Below the pieces are notes generated by a model that was not told the origin of the DNA, did not search any database, and worked only from the letters and a program-made list of their open reading frames with translations. The position numbers and the translations under genes were made by a program. 64,000 nucleotides of DNA from an uncultured Flaviramulus sp. (GTDB lineage: Bacteria; Bacteroidota; Bacteroidia; Flavobacteriales; Flavobacteriaceae), in NCBI GenBank assembly GCA_947495125.1, contig CANLXL010000003.1:186001-250000 (forward strand), read 5' to 3'. Within the stretch, counting starts at the first letter, position 1. Each line of letters starts with the position of its first letter. Below, piece after piece: positions 28,374-37,153 of the stretch.

Positions 28374-28796
28374 ATGACAAATCATATTACAACAACCTGG
28401 TTGGGTGACATGAAGTTTGAAAGTACAAATCCGTCAGGTCATAACTTATTTATTGATGCCGGTGAAGAAAGTGGTGGCAAAGGCGAAGGCTACCGTCCTA
28501 AAGCACTCATGCTGTCCGGATTAGCCGGTTGTTCTGGTTTAGATGTGGCTTCTCTGATAAAGAAAATGAAGTTGGATGTCGCCAATTTTAAAATTGAAAC
28601 AGAAGCTCGATTAACCGAAGAACATCCAAAATATTATGATAAAGTAACCATGCATTTTCATTTTTACGGCGCTAATTTAAATGAAAAAAAGCTTCAAAAA
28701 GCAGTAGACCTGTCGATTGAAAAATATTGTGGTGTTATGGAAATGTTTCGCCAGTTTTCAGAAATAACCGTAGAAACGCATTTTCATAATGAATAA
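28374..28796 (+). CDS. OsmC family peroxiredoxin-like protein
   Basis: 140 aa. The two OsmC cysteines are visible in LAGCSGLDVASLI and EKYCGVMEMF, within the usual fold length. Thiol-dependent reduction of organic hydroperoxides is the family activity. The next gene begins 8 nt before this stop, so the OsmC and PNGase F-like genes are translationally linked despite unrelated functions. Confidence 0.9.
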   Translation: MTNHITTTWLGDMKFESTNPSGHNLFIDAGEESGGKGEGYRPKALMLSGLAGCSGLDVASLIKKMKLDVANFKIETEARLTEEHPKYYDKVTMHFHFYGANLNEKKLQKAVDLSIEKYCGVMEMFRQFSEITVETHFHNE

Positions 28797-30690
28797 AATA
28801 GGCTTATTTATACTGTGCTTAATAAGTACATTAGGATATTCCCAGGAAAAAACACATGTTATTTCTCATAATGAAGAAGTTATCGTTACAGACCCTTCAA
28901 AAGGAAGTCATAGCTATAAACGCACAGCCACATTTCCCGGTAAGGAGAAAAAGATACGCAGCATTATTTTAAATTTAACTTTCGAGTGTCCTGACAAAAT
29001 GCGTTGTGCCGATTGGGATTATGTAGACCATATTAAAGCCCGATCGAAAAACGATTCTACAGTTTACGAAATTGCCAGAATGCTTACACCTTATGGTGGT
29101 CGGTTTCAAAAGGATTGGCGTTTCGAGTGGCGCGTAGATGTTACCGATTTTAGCCAAATATTAAGAGACGAGGTCGAAATCGATTATATTCATACAGGAT
29201 ATGAGGATAATAAAACCAGAGGCTGGAAAGTTACTGTAGATTTTGAAATCACCTATGGAACGCCGGTTGCTAATCCTTTGGCTATTCACAAAATTTATGA
29301 TGGCAATTTTAAATATGGTGATGCCACAGACCCCATTGAAAATCATCTGACACCAAAAACAATAAAAGCAAATTCGAAAACGGCATTTTCACTCATAAAA
29401 GTACATCAAACCGGTCATGGTATGGATGCTAATGGTTGTGGGGAATTTTGCAGCAAGTATCGCGATATTTTATTTAACGGTGTTATCGTAGATCATAAAG
29501 ACCTATGGATGGCGTGTGGTGATAATCCATTATACCCCCAGGCCGGAACATGGATCTTCGATCGTGCCAATTGGTGCCCGGGGTATTTAATACAACCTGA
29601 TGAGGTGTTATTAGATACAAAATCCAATGCGCCATTCACGGTAGAATTAAACATGGAACCTTATGAAACTGAAAAACCTAGCGCAAGTGAACTTTTAACA
29701 ACCTACCTTATAGAATATGGAGCTCCAAATGCAGCAAACGATGTTACTTTAGTAGACATTATTCAGCCTTCTTCAAGCTTACAGCATTCCAGAAAAAACC
29801 CTTTTGGAGGATTACCCGTAATTAAAGTTAAGAACAATGGACGGAATCCTTTAAAAACGATGGTGATCAATTACTTTATCGACGGCGAAAAGCCCCAAAC
29901 GTTTAAATGGAAGGGTCTTATTCCTTTTGGAGAAAAGGCCATTATTACACTCCCGACAGAAGTTTTTAGTGAAAAACCATCTGCTAAGTTTTATGTTACA
30001 TTATCTAAACCAAACGGAAGAAGAGATGCATTCAAAGCCGACAATCATTTAGAGTCTGCCTATAAACGTCCTAATATTTTGCCTGAAGATATTATTGTGT
30101 ATTATAAAACCAATAACAAGCCTAACGAGAATTCTTATCGCATTAAAGATAGCTTTGGAAACATCCTTTTTGAAAAAGACACCGTAGGTATAAAACCTAA
30201 AACGATATATCTGGATACCATCAAATTAAAGCGTGGTAATTATAGTTTTAAATTTGATGACACCAAAGGAAATGGTTTGGAGTTTTGGTTTAACGCTAAA
30301 GATGGTCGTGGCGATGTAAAGCTGTTGGATACTTTGGGGAATGCGATAAAACATTTTGATTCAGATTTTGGAAGCTCCCTATGGTATCATTTTTCTGTAC
30401 AACCGGATATAACTTATGAGTTGGATAATACACCATCAATTACTATGTTTCCAAGTCGAACAGCAGGCCCGATAACTTTGGATTATTTTTCTAATAATTC
30501 GGCTAATGTCAAAGTTCTTATTGTAGATCAGGAAGACGAAGCTAAAGTTTATCAAGCCCATGAATATAAAGACTTTAAAAAAGGAGCCCTTAATTATAAT
30601 CTCGAATATTTGCCAAAAAAACGGTATTATATTAAGGTTTTAATAGATGGTAAAGAAGCTTTTAAAAACAGAATCAGATTAAAGGAATAA
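28789..30690 (+). CDS. Secreted PNGase F-like peptide-N-glycosidase
   Basis: 633 aa. Signal peptide 1-18 (MNKIGLFILC...LGYSQ). The core (about 45-320) carries PNGase F landmarks: CADWDYVD (D77 in the place of the catalytic Asp), HGMDANGCGEFC (E219 in the place of a catalytic Glu) and NPLYPQAGTWIFDRANWCPG at about 246-265. Roughly 300 residues of beta-rich C-terminal sequence follow. Family enzymes remove N-linked glycans from glycoproteins, releasing the glycosylamine and converting Asn to Asp. A role in scavenging eukaryotic glycoproteins is inferred. Confidence 0.85.
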   Translation: MNKIGLFILCLISTLGYSQEKTHVISHNEEVIVTDPSKGSHSYKRTATFPGKEKKIRSIILNLTFECPDKMRCADWDYVDHIKARSKNDSTVYEIARMLTPYGGRFQKDWRFEWRVDVTDFSQILRDEVEIDYIHTGYEDNKTRGWKVTVDFEITYGTPVANPLAIHKIYDGNFKYGDATDPIENHLTPKTIKANSKTAFSLIKVHQTGHGMDANGCGEFCSKYRDILFNGVIVDHKDLWMACGDNPLYPQAGTWIFDRANWCPGYLIQPDEVLLDTKSNAPFTVELNMEPYETEKPSASELLTTYLIEYGAPNAANDVTLVDIIQPSSSLQHSRKNPFGGLPVIKVKNNGRNPLKTMVINYFIDGEKPQTFKWKGLIPFGEKAIITLPTEVFSEKPSAKFYVTLSKPNGRRDAFKADNHLESAYKRPNILPEDIIVYYKTNNKPNENSYRIKDSFGNILFEKDTVGIKPKTIYLDTIKLKRGNYSFKFDDTKGNGLEFWFNAKDGRGDVKLLDTLGNAIKHFDSDFGSSLWYHFSVQPDITYELDNTPSITMFPSRTAGPITLDYFSNNSANVKVLIVDQEDEAKVYQAHEYKDFKKGALNYNLEYLPKKRYYIKVLIDGKEAFKNRIRLKE

Positions 30691-30697
30691 CCAAACT

Positions 30698-32389
30698 ATG
30701 CGTTGGACGCTTAAGCCAAAACCGGAAACCGATAAACTAACGTTACTCAAAGAAGCGCTACAGGTTGATGATGTTGTTGCTACCTTATTATTGCAACGTG
30801 GCATTGAAACTTATAACGATGCTAAAACGTTTTTCAGACCCAGTTTAGAGGATTTGCACGACCCATTCTTGATGAAAGATATGGAGAAGGCTGTTGCGCG
30901 TATAGAAAAAGCTATTGCTTCTCAAGAAAACATTTTGGTGTATGGCGATTATGATGTCGATGGAACAACAGCAGTTGCATTAATGTCCACCTATTTAAAA
31001 TCGAAGTACGAACTCGTTTTTACCTATATTCCCAATCGTTACGATGAAGGTTACGGCATATCGTATAAAGGCATAAACTTTGCTTTGGAGAATGATTTTT
31101 CATTAATTATTGCTTTAGACTGTGGGATAAAATCAATTGAAAAGGTTGAACACGCTAAACGTTTAGGCATTGATTTTATCATTTGCGATCACCACCGTCC
31201 GGGAGATAAAATCCCCGAAGCCGTAGCAGTATTAGATCCTAAAAGAGTAGATTGCAACTACCCATATAAAGAACTATGTGGTTGTGGGGTTGGTTTTAAA
31301 TTGGTTCAGGCCTTAGCTTCAAAAGAGGGAAAAACAGTTCAGGATTTAATACCGTATTTAGATTTGGTTGCCACGGCGATAGGCGCAGATATTGTCCCCA
31401 TTGATGGAGAGAACAGAGCCTTAGCCTATTTTGGGTTGCAAGTCATTAATGCCGCACCAAGACCCGGTATAAAAGCTATATTAGATCAGGTTAAAAAAAG
31501 TAAACTTACCATTACCGATGTGGTGTTTATTGTAGCTCCGCGAATTAATGCTGCGGGGAGAATGAAACACGGTAACTATGCGGTTTCCTTATTAACAGAA
31601 GAAGAAACCAATAAAGCACAGTTGTATGCGGCTGAAATTGATGAATATAATTTAAACAGGCGTGAAACGGATAAACGAATTACAGAAGAGGCTCTTAAGC
31701 AAATTGAAGAACAAAAAGAACAGGAACGCTTTACTACTGTTGTTTACAATGAAAATTGGCATAAAGGTGTTATTGGTATTGTGGCTTCTAGATTAACCGA
31801 AACCTATTACAGACCAACTTTGGTCTTTACAAAGAGTGGTGAAAAGTTAGCGGCCTCGGCACGTTCGGTTCGTGGGTTTGATGTTTATAATGCCCTTGAG
31901 CAGTGCAGCGAACATATTGAACAATTTGGAGGACATAAATATGCTGCAGGTTTAACCCTTGAAGCCGATAATTTCGAAGCGTTTAAACAAGCCTTCGAGA
32001 ATGTTGTTTCCAAAACTATCGATGTCAACCTTTTAACTCCGGAAATTAAGATCGATGCCCAAATCGAATTAAAAGATATCACGCCGAAGTTTTATAGAAT
32101 ATTAAAACAGTTTGCCCCATATGGACCGGCAAATATGACTCCTGTATTTATGACTTCCGGTTTAAAGGATACGGGTTACGGAAAGTGCGTTGGAGAAGAT
32201 AAAACACATTTGCGCCTCACAACGACACAGCCGGGGTCTGATAATCTGGTTTGTATTGGTTTTGGTATGGGAGACAAAATCGATATTATTTCTGGTGGGA
32301 AGCCATTTCAAGCGGTGTATTCTATTGATGAAAATGAATGGCAAGGTCGCGTATCGCTTCAATTAAAATTAAAAGATATTAAGGCTTAA
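30698..32389 (+). CDS. recJ: Single-stranded-DNA-specific exonuclease RecJ
   Basis: 563 aa. 5'-3' ssDNA exonuclease acting in RecF-pathway recombination and mismatch/base-excision repair. DHH-family motifs present: YGDYDVDGTTAVAL, LDCGIKS, the DHH in ICDHHRPGDKIPEA, and DHHA1-type RSVRGFDVYNAL...FGGHKYAAG. Length typical. It follows the PNGase F-like gene by 7 nt and is followed by an MFS gene after 2 nt. Confidence 0.96.
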   Translation: MRWTLKPKPETDKLTLLKEALQVDDVVATLLLQRGIETYNDAKTFFRPSLEDLHDPFLMKDMEKAVARIEKAIASQENILVYGDYDVDGTTAVALMSTYLKSKYELVFTYIPNRYDEGYGISYKGINFALENDFSLIIALDCGIKSIEKVEHAKRLGIDFIICDHHRPGDKIPEAVAVLDPKRVDCNYPYKELCGCGVGFKLVQALASKEGKTVQDLIPYLDLVATAIGADIVPIDGENRALAYFGLQVINAAPRPGIKAILDQVKKSKLTITDVVFIVAPRINAAGRMKHGNYAVSLLTEEETNKAQLYAAEIDEYNLNRRETDKRITEEALKQIEEQKEQERFTTVVYNENWHKGVIGIVASRLTETYYRPTLVFTKSGEKLAASARSVRGFDVYNALEQCSEHIEQFGGHKYAAGLTLEADNFEAFKQAFENVVSKTIDVNLLTPEIKIDAQIELKDITPKFYRILKQFAPYGPANMTPVFMTSGLKDTGYGKCVGEDKTHLRLTTTQPGSDNLVCIGFGMGDKIDIISGGKPFQAVYSIDENEWQGRVSLQLKLKDIKA

Positions 32390-32391
32390 CG

Positions 32392-33663
32392 ATGGCAAAA
32401 CAAGATCCATACGCAGCCCTGCGCATTAAAGAGTTCAATGTTTTTTTATTGGTTCGTTTTGTACTGGTTTTTGGCTGGTCCATGCAATTTATTGTAATAG
32501 AATGGGAAGTTTATAGTTTGACTAAAGACCCCTTGTCTTTGGGTATTATAGGGCTCATGGAAATCATTCCTGCATTCACTATGGCCCTTTTTGCCGGACA
32601 TATTGTGGATCAAAAAGAAAAGCGAAACCTATTCGCCTTGTGTATTGCGGCATTTTCATTAATTAGCTTCGGGCTATTTTTATTAACCTGGCCTGAAATT
32701 GTTTCAGATTGGTCGGTACAAACAATACTATATGGCATCTATGCCCTGGTGTTTTTTGGAGGGTTTTTGCGCTCCTTCTTTGGCCCCACAATCTTTTCAC
32801 TGGTTGCCTTAATCGTGCCAAAAAAAATATACCCCAATGCTGCAACATGGAGTACAACTACATGGAAATTAGCCTCGGTTATGGGCGCTCTTTTTGGAGG
32901 GTTTTCGATTCATTGGATAGGCGTCGATAAAACACTTTGCATTATTTTTCTGTTAGTCATGGTGGCCTTGGTCATTACATTTAAAATTAAGAAAAAACCC
33001 ATTTTAAATCCGAATATAGGAGAGTCTATGAGAAAGAGTTTAAAGGAAGGCGTTCGTTTTGTCTTTAGCAACAAGGCCATATTGGGAGCTCTTACTTTAG
33101 ATATGGTTGCCGTTTTGTTTGGAGGCACTGTTGCCTTATTATCGGTTTTTGCACAGGATATCTTAAAAGTCGGATCTCAGGGGTTTGGTATTTTAAATGC
33201 GTCCATATCTTTAGGTAGCATCCTTACCATGTTTATTACCACGTATATCCCGATAAGTAAAAATGCCGGGATGAAGTTACTTGTAGCCATTTTTGGCTTT
33301 GGTGTTTGTATTATCGTGTTTGGCCTGTCTTCCATTTTTTGGGTGAGTATTCTAGCGTTGTTTTTAAGCGGTGCTACAGATGGTGTTTCTATGGTTATTC
33401 GACAAACCATTCTTCAAATTAAAACGCCGGATCATATGCGCGGACGTGTCTCTTCGGTAAATTCTATGTTTGTTGGATCATCCAATGAATTAGGTGCTTT
33501 TGAAAGTGGTCTGGCTGCCAAAATAATGGGGCCTGTGGCTGCTGTAGTCTTTGGAGGAACCATGACACTGATTACCGTAGTAACTACAGGTATAGTGTCG
33601 CCTTCATTTAGAAAATTAGATTTGACTAAAGATATTGAAGCTCATGAAAAGGAGTCGGAATAA
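32392..33663 (+). CDS. MFS transporter, MFS_3/EntS-like
   Basis: 423 aa with about 12 hydrophobic segments. N-terminal LRIKEFNVFLLVRF and GHIVDQKEKRNLF (the loop between helices 2 and 3), plus a mid-protein MRKSLKEGVRFVFSNKAILGAL and MRGRVSSVNSMFVGSSNELG, typical of the MFS_3 exporter group that includes EntS. Export of a siderophore or small molecule is possible but unsupported by neighbours. It sits 2 nt after recJ and converges with the sulfatase gene. Confidence 0.9.
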   Translation: MAKQDPYAALRIKEFNVFLLVRFVLVFGWSMQFIVIEWEVYSLTKDPLSLGIIGLMEIIPAFTMALFAGHIVDQKEKRNLFALCIAAFSLISFGLFLLTWPEIVSDWSVQTILYGIYALVFFGGFLRSFFGPTIFSLVALIVPKKIYPNAATWSTTTWKLASVMGALFGGFSIHWIGVDKTLCIIFLLVMVALVITFKIKKKPILNPNIGESMRKSLKEGVRFVFSNKAILGALTLDMVAVLFGGTVALLSVFAQDILKVGSQGFGILNASISLGSILTMFITTYIPISKNAGMKLLVAIFGFGVCIIVFGLSSIFWVSILALFLSGATDGVSMVIRQTILQIKTPDHMRGRVSSVNSMFVGSSNELGAFESGLAAKIMGPVAAVVFGGTMTLITVVTTGIVSPSFRKLDLTKDIEAHEKESE

Positions 33664-33674
33664 CTTGAAGCTTT

Positions 33675-34994
33675 TTATGGTCTGATTTCATTGATCTTAT
33701 TTACCAATTCATCTTTTATTGCACTATTTTCATCACTTAAAGGTAATTGAGCGGCGTCAAGCAGATTTGGGTCTTCCAATGGATTGTCATTTAAATCATA
33801 CAAGGCTTCCGTACCATCTTCAAAAGATATGTATTTGTGTGTAGCATTTCTGATGGTATAATCAGGATTACCTGAATCACGACCAAGTTCGGTATAAACA
33901 TAGTCTCTTTTATCTGCATTGGCATCAGAAAACAAGGCCTTAAAACTTTTACTGTCATTAATTTCAGATGTTCCGGTACCGGCAATATCTGCAACCGTTG
34001 CAAATAAATCTGTTGTATTTATTAAGGCATTTTCGCTCTCGTTTAGGCGTGTTACATTTTTTCCTGAAACAATCATCGGCACATTAACACCACCTTGATA
34101 AATAGTCCCTTTTGCATGTGAACTACCATAGTCCTGAGCAACTCTGTTTGGGGTTCCATTATCACCTATAAAAATAATAATGGTATTTGCCCTTTCTGTG
34201 TCACTCATTGCATTTATCAAACGCCCCATTTCGGTATCCATAGCTTCGATCATGGCCAAATAGTATGGCAATGGATTCGCATTAATGCTCGCTTCATCTG
34301 AGGGCAAACTTCCTTGGTAGTGTAATTCGTTCGGGGGTAAATGAAAAGGTGTGTGTGGCGCATTATAAGCCAACCATAAAAACCAGGGCTGCGTTTGGGC
34401 ATCAATCCAATCGATGGCCAAATCGGTGAATTTTGTTGTGGTATATTCGGTTGACGAGGATGTCTGTCCCCCTTCAGTTAAATTCCAATTCCAATAGGAT
34501 TGTACACCACCTCCCAAACTTCCGGCGTAATAGTTAATTCCCATATCTGTTGGATGGTTTTCGCTTCTTGATAAATGCCATTTCCCAATAACAGCATGAT
34601 TATATCCCGAAGCATGATTATCTAAATGCTTTTGAATTGAAACTTCTGATGTGGATAGCACATCATCAACTTTTAAAACATTGGTTCTAAAACCGTATTT
34701 TCCTGTAAGAATACTGGCGCGAGTTGGTGTACAAACGGGGTAGGACCACAGGTTATTAAATCGAATACCAGAATTCATTAAGCTTTGCAACGTTGGCATG
34801 TTGGGTTTAACACTACCCACATTGTAACCGGGAGTGGCATCTAACCCCATATCGTCTGCAATTATTAACAGAATGTTCGGATTATTGGCAGATGCAGAGT
34901 CCTCTTCATTTTCTATGCCAGCGGCTTCATTATTGCTACAAGAAAAAAAAAGAAGGGTAATAAATACTATGCTAAGTAATTGGAGCTTATTCAT
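33675..34994 (-). CDS. Sulfatase lipoprotein (type S1)
   Basis: 439 aa. Lipobox LFFSC (C19), so anchored in the envelope. Metal-binding DD at 47-48 (IIADDMG). The formylglycine motif C88-T-P-T-R92 is intact (C-x-P-x-R) and so maturable by formylglycine-generating enzyme, which is not in this window. GDNGTPNRV supplies further metal ligands and HAKGTIYQGGVNVPM continues the arylsulfatase fold. Marine Bacteroidota use such enzymes to desulfate algal polysaccharides or glycans; no other polysaccharide genes are nearby. Substrate unknown. Confidence 0.92.
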   Translation of the reverse strand: MNKLQLLSIVFITLLFFSCSNNEAAGIENEEDSASANNPNILLIIADDMGLDATPGYNVGSVKPNMPTLQSLMNSGIRFNNLWSYPVCTPTRASILTGKYGFRTNVLKVDDVLSTSEVSIQKHLDNHASGYNHAVIGKWHLSRSENHPTDMGINYYAGSLGGGVQSYWNWNLTEGGQTSSSTEYTTTKFTDLAIDWIDAQTQPWFLWLAYNAPHTPFHLPPNELHYQGSLPSDEASINANPLPYYLAMIEAMDTEMGRLINAMSDTERANTIIIFIGDNGTPNRVAQDYGSSHAKGTIYQGGVNVPMIVSGKNVTRLNESENALINTTDLFATVADIAGTGTSEINDSKSFKALFSDANADKRDYVYTELGRDSGNPDYTIRNATHKYISFEDGTEALYDLNDNPLEDPNLLDAAQLPLSDENSAIKDELVNKINEIRP

Positions 34995-35170
34995 ATGTAC
35001 GATTTTAGTTTAGACTCAAACTATAAAAAAAGGTTTAAAATTCAGTATAGCGTTTGAGCACGTCATCTTTAACTTTTCTATGGTCTCCGATTAACTAAAG
35101 GATACATGGTATAAGCATTAAGTACAGAGTTTAGGTAACAAGCCCTACGTGATTATCTTTTCAAACGAGG

Positions 35171-35926
35171 CTAGTCGTATGTTTTTAACAGCATCTGCTC
35201 GCCATCAAAAACCCCATAGGTGTAATAAGAGATCCAATCCCCTAAATTAATGTATTTAGATTCTGCATTGAGGTCGATGTCTAAAGGTAAGTGCCTATGT
35301 CCAAACACGAAATAGTCTCGGTGTTTACCTTCTAACTTTCTTTTGCAGTATTGCACTAACCATTCGTTGTCTTCACCTAAAAACGTCACATCCTCATCAC
35401 CGGAAATGAGTTTGTTCTTAACCGATAAATACTGTGCCATACGCACACCAATATCCGGGTGTAACCAGCGAAACAACCATTTGCAAAACGCATTGGTAAA
35501 CACTTTTTTCATGCGTTTATAACCTTTATCGCCTGGGCCTAAGCCATCGCCATGCCCAATAAAAAAGGTGTTATTATTAAAGGTAAATTCTTTGGGTTTA
35601 TGGTATACGGGAATGTTAAGTTCTTCTTCAAAATAGCCATTCATCCATAGGTCATGGTTCCCCACAAAATAATAAACGGGTATTCCGGAATCGCTAATTT
35701 CAGCAAGTTTTCCCAATGTTCTGGTAAAGCCTTTTGGAACGACCTTTTTGTATTCCATCCAGAAATCGAATAAATCGCCTAAAAGGAAAATCGCGGCAGC
35801 ATCTTTTTTTATCTCGTCGAGCCAGGCTACGAATTTTTTTTCACGAGGAAGAGAGGCTTCTTGTGTTGGCGCTCCCAAGTGGTTATCTGAAGCGAAGTAT
35901 ATTTTTTTTCCCGGTGGAATTTGCAT
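35171..35926 (-). CDS. lpxH: UDP-2,3-diacylglucosamine diphosphatase-like phosphoesterase
   Basis: 251 aa calcineurin-like metallophosphoesterase. Motifs in order: ASDNHLG, LLGDLFDFW, VGNHDLW, IGHGDGLG, VFGHRHLP. The LLGDLFDFW form and overall length match LpxH, which hydrolyses UDP-2,3-diacylglucosamine to lipid X in lipid A synthesis. The start MQIPPGKKIYF at 35926 was preferred to an upstream in-frame ATG at 35965 that would lie in a repeat element. The symbol is by family; activity is inferred. Confidence 0.85.
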   Translation of the reverse strand: MQIPPGKKIYFASDNHLGAPTQEASLPREKKFVAWLDEIKKDAAAIFLLGDLFDFWMEYKKVVPKGFTRTLGKLAEISDSGIPVYYFVGNHDLWMNGYFEEELNIPVYHKPKEFTFNNNTFFIGHGDGLGPGDKGYKRMKKVFTNAFCKWLFRWLHPDIGVRMAQYLSVKNKLISGDEDVTFLGEDNEWLVQYCKRKLEGKHRDYFVFGHRHLPLDIDLNAESKYINLGDWISYYTYGVFDGEQMLLKTYD

Positions 35927-35940
35927 GTGTAAATATACTA

Positions 35941-35965
35941 ATTCCTGTGAAGGCAGGAATCTCAC
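35941..35965. repeat. REP-like hairpin, second GTGAGATTCCT copy
   Basis: ATTCCTG / CAGGAAT arms with a TGAAGG loop, followed by CTCAC. Reverse-complement relative of the element at 27614-27642; it sits just upstream of the lpxH start. Confidence 0.65.
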
Positions 35966-36395
35966 TATTATTAATTTTGAGTTTTATTTGAAGTTAGCAA
36001 CCTGCATTAGAGATGAAGTCCTGTTAGCTATTAGATTGGAATCTTGTTTTTATTTATCTTTTCATTTTGCCTTGATGCAAAACGAAACAAAAAATCATAC
36101 CAATCGAGGGAAATTCCTGTGGAACATTCACTCTCGAAATTACACGCTTAGCGATTCCATTTCTTGGCTCATTATTTCTGCCGATTGATGATTCTGACTC
36201 AGTCGGAAAGAAGGACATTCACTTTTGCCATGTTTGGTTCTTTACTCATGTTTTGGGATAAACCAGAAACCAAACGCAATGACTAAATATTAGTTGAAAG
36301 GCTTGCGTTAGGGATTGAGCGGCATGTCTGAGCTCCTCTCCCGATAGCTATCGGGAGAGAGCGAGTAGTGAAAGCCCGACCTGAAAGGGAACGCC
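35966..36395. other. Intergenic spacer, 430 nt, containing a structured repeat
   Basis: No credible gene: a plus-strand frame across 35748-36188 is antisense to lpxH and then runs into low-quality sequence. TTTGGTT / AACCAAA arms occur around 36225-36275. The last 90 nt are the structured element described separately. Confidence 0.5.
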
Positions 36396-36399
36396 CTAA
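36305..36399. repeat. Structured intergenic repeat with 24-bp palindrome
   Basis: Boundary words TTAGGG (36308-36313) and CCCTAA (36394-36399) are inverted. Inside are GATTGAGCGGC, a perfect 24-bp palindrome CTCTCCCGATAG/CTATCGGGAGAG (36336-36359), and GTGAAAGCCCGACC. This conserved-ends/variable-hairpin layout recurs, from memory, in many Bacteroidota genomes. Its right end supplies the TAG stop of queD. Confidence 0.6.
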
Positions 36400-36848
36400 A
36401 TATTATCCGATGCAAACCATTCGGCAAAGGAGGTCTCGGTTTCCTGAAGTTTTAAGGAATGTAATGCGATATGCTCCGGTAAACGCTTTCTTATTTTTTT
36501 AGCGAAGTCAATAACCATCATCTCACTGGTAGGCTGATAATCGACCAATAGCACATTATGCTCTCTATTCTCAAGTTCTTTGGCAAGCTCTACATGAGGG
36601 GTGTTTTTATTAAATACCGTGGCATGATCGAAAATATCGACGATTTCTTCTTGTACAATTTTTTTCAAATCTCCAAAGTCGATAACCATTCCAAACTTTA
36701 CGTTTGTGTTGTCTGAAATTGGTTTCCCAAAAACGGTTACTGAAAGTTTGTAGCTGTGACCATGTACATTTTTACATTTCCCGTCGTATCCATAAAGGGC
36801 ATGACCGGTTTCGAAAGAAAACTGTTTTGTGATACGAATGTTACTCAT
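36396..36848 (-). CDS. queD: 6-carboxy-5,6,7,8-tetrahydropterin synthase
   Basis: 150 aa zinc enzyme converting 7,8-dihydroneopterin triphosphate to 6-carboxytetrahydropterin on the queuosine/7-deazaguanine route. Zinc ligands: His in FETGHALYG and the pair in NVHGHSY; catalytic Cys in GKCKNVHGH; IFDHATVFN and LQETETSFAEW are further active-site parts. A eukaryotic-type PTPS role is less likely given the C-K-N-V-H-G-H arrangement. Its ATG shares one base with the stop of a 32-aa gene upstream, and its stop lies in a repeat element. Confidence 0.92.
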   Translation of the reverse strand: MSNIRITKQFSFETGHALYGYDGKCKNVHGHSYKLSVTVFGKPISDNTNVKFGMVIDFGDLKKIVQEEIVDIFDHATVFNKNTPHVELAKELENREHNVLLVDYQPTSEMMVIDFAKKIRKRLPEHIALHSLKLQETETSFAEWFASDNI

Positions 36849-36946
36849 TACTTTCTTTTTCTTCTGTTTACAACGTAAACAATGATTAAAACCAGGGCTA
36901 ATAATAGAAACAATCCGTTTCCGCTTAAAAATGACATGATGTCCAT
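36848..36946 (-). CDS. 32-aa single-helix membrane microprotein
   Basis: ATG at 36946 to TAA at 36850-36848. Sequence: MDIMSFLSGNG, a hydrophobic helix of about 17 residues (LFLLLALVLIIVYVV), then the basic tail NRRKRK. The positive-inside pattern predicts a single inner-membrane span with cytoplasmic C-terminus. The stop and the queD start overlap as TAATG, so it is probably translated with queD. I recognise no family; the call rests on composition and coupling. Confidence 0.6.
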   Translation of the reverse strand: MDIMSFLSGNGLFLLLALVLIIVYVVNRRKRK

Positions 36947-36948
36947 AA

Positions 36949-37125
36949 TTACTCTTTATTTAGGCGTTTTTTATTGAAATAGTAAATGGTATATGCGATA
37001 AGTGCTAACACAACAAAAGGGATCAGGGAACCAATAAAAACCCCAATCTCGTAACCTTTATCGGGTGCATTTTGTATTTTTTCTTCAATATCTATCTGTT
37101 GTAAACAAGCAAAAAATGATCGCAT
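36949..37125 (-). CDS. 58-aa single-helix membrane microprotein
   Basis: ATG at 37125 to TAA at 36951-36949. N-terminal 30 residues are polar with ACLQQIDIEEKIQNAP; a helix follows (GVFIGSLIPFVVLALIAYTIYYF), then the basic tail NKKRLNKE. The stop is 2 nt before the start of the 32-aa gene, so the two and queD form a compact series. The preceding MATE gene ends 28 nt further on at its stop, in the same direction; whether they share a transcript is unclear. Confidence 0.6.
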   Translation of the reverse strand: MRSFFACLQQIDIEEKIQNAPDKGYEIGVFIGSLIPFVVLALIAYTIYYFNKKRLNKE

Positions 37126-37153
37126 ATCTATGGTTTGTACTAAAGCTACAAAG

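Noticed and set aside
35748-36188. 146-codon plus-strand frame
   Set aside because: Its first part is antisense to lpxH and the rest crosses a repeat; composition is not protein-like and no start signal fits.
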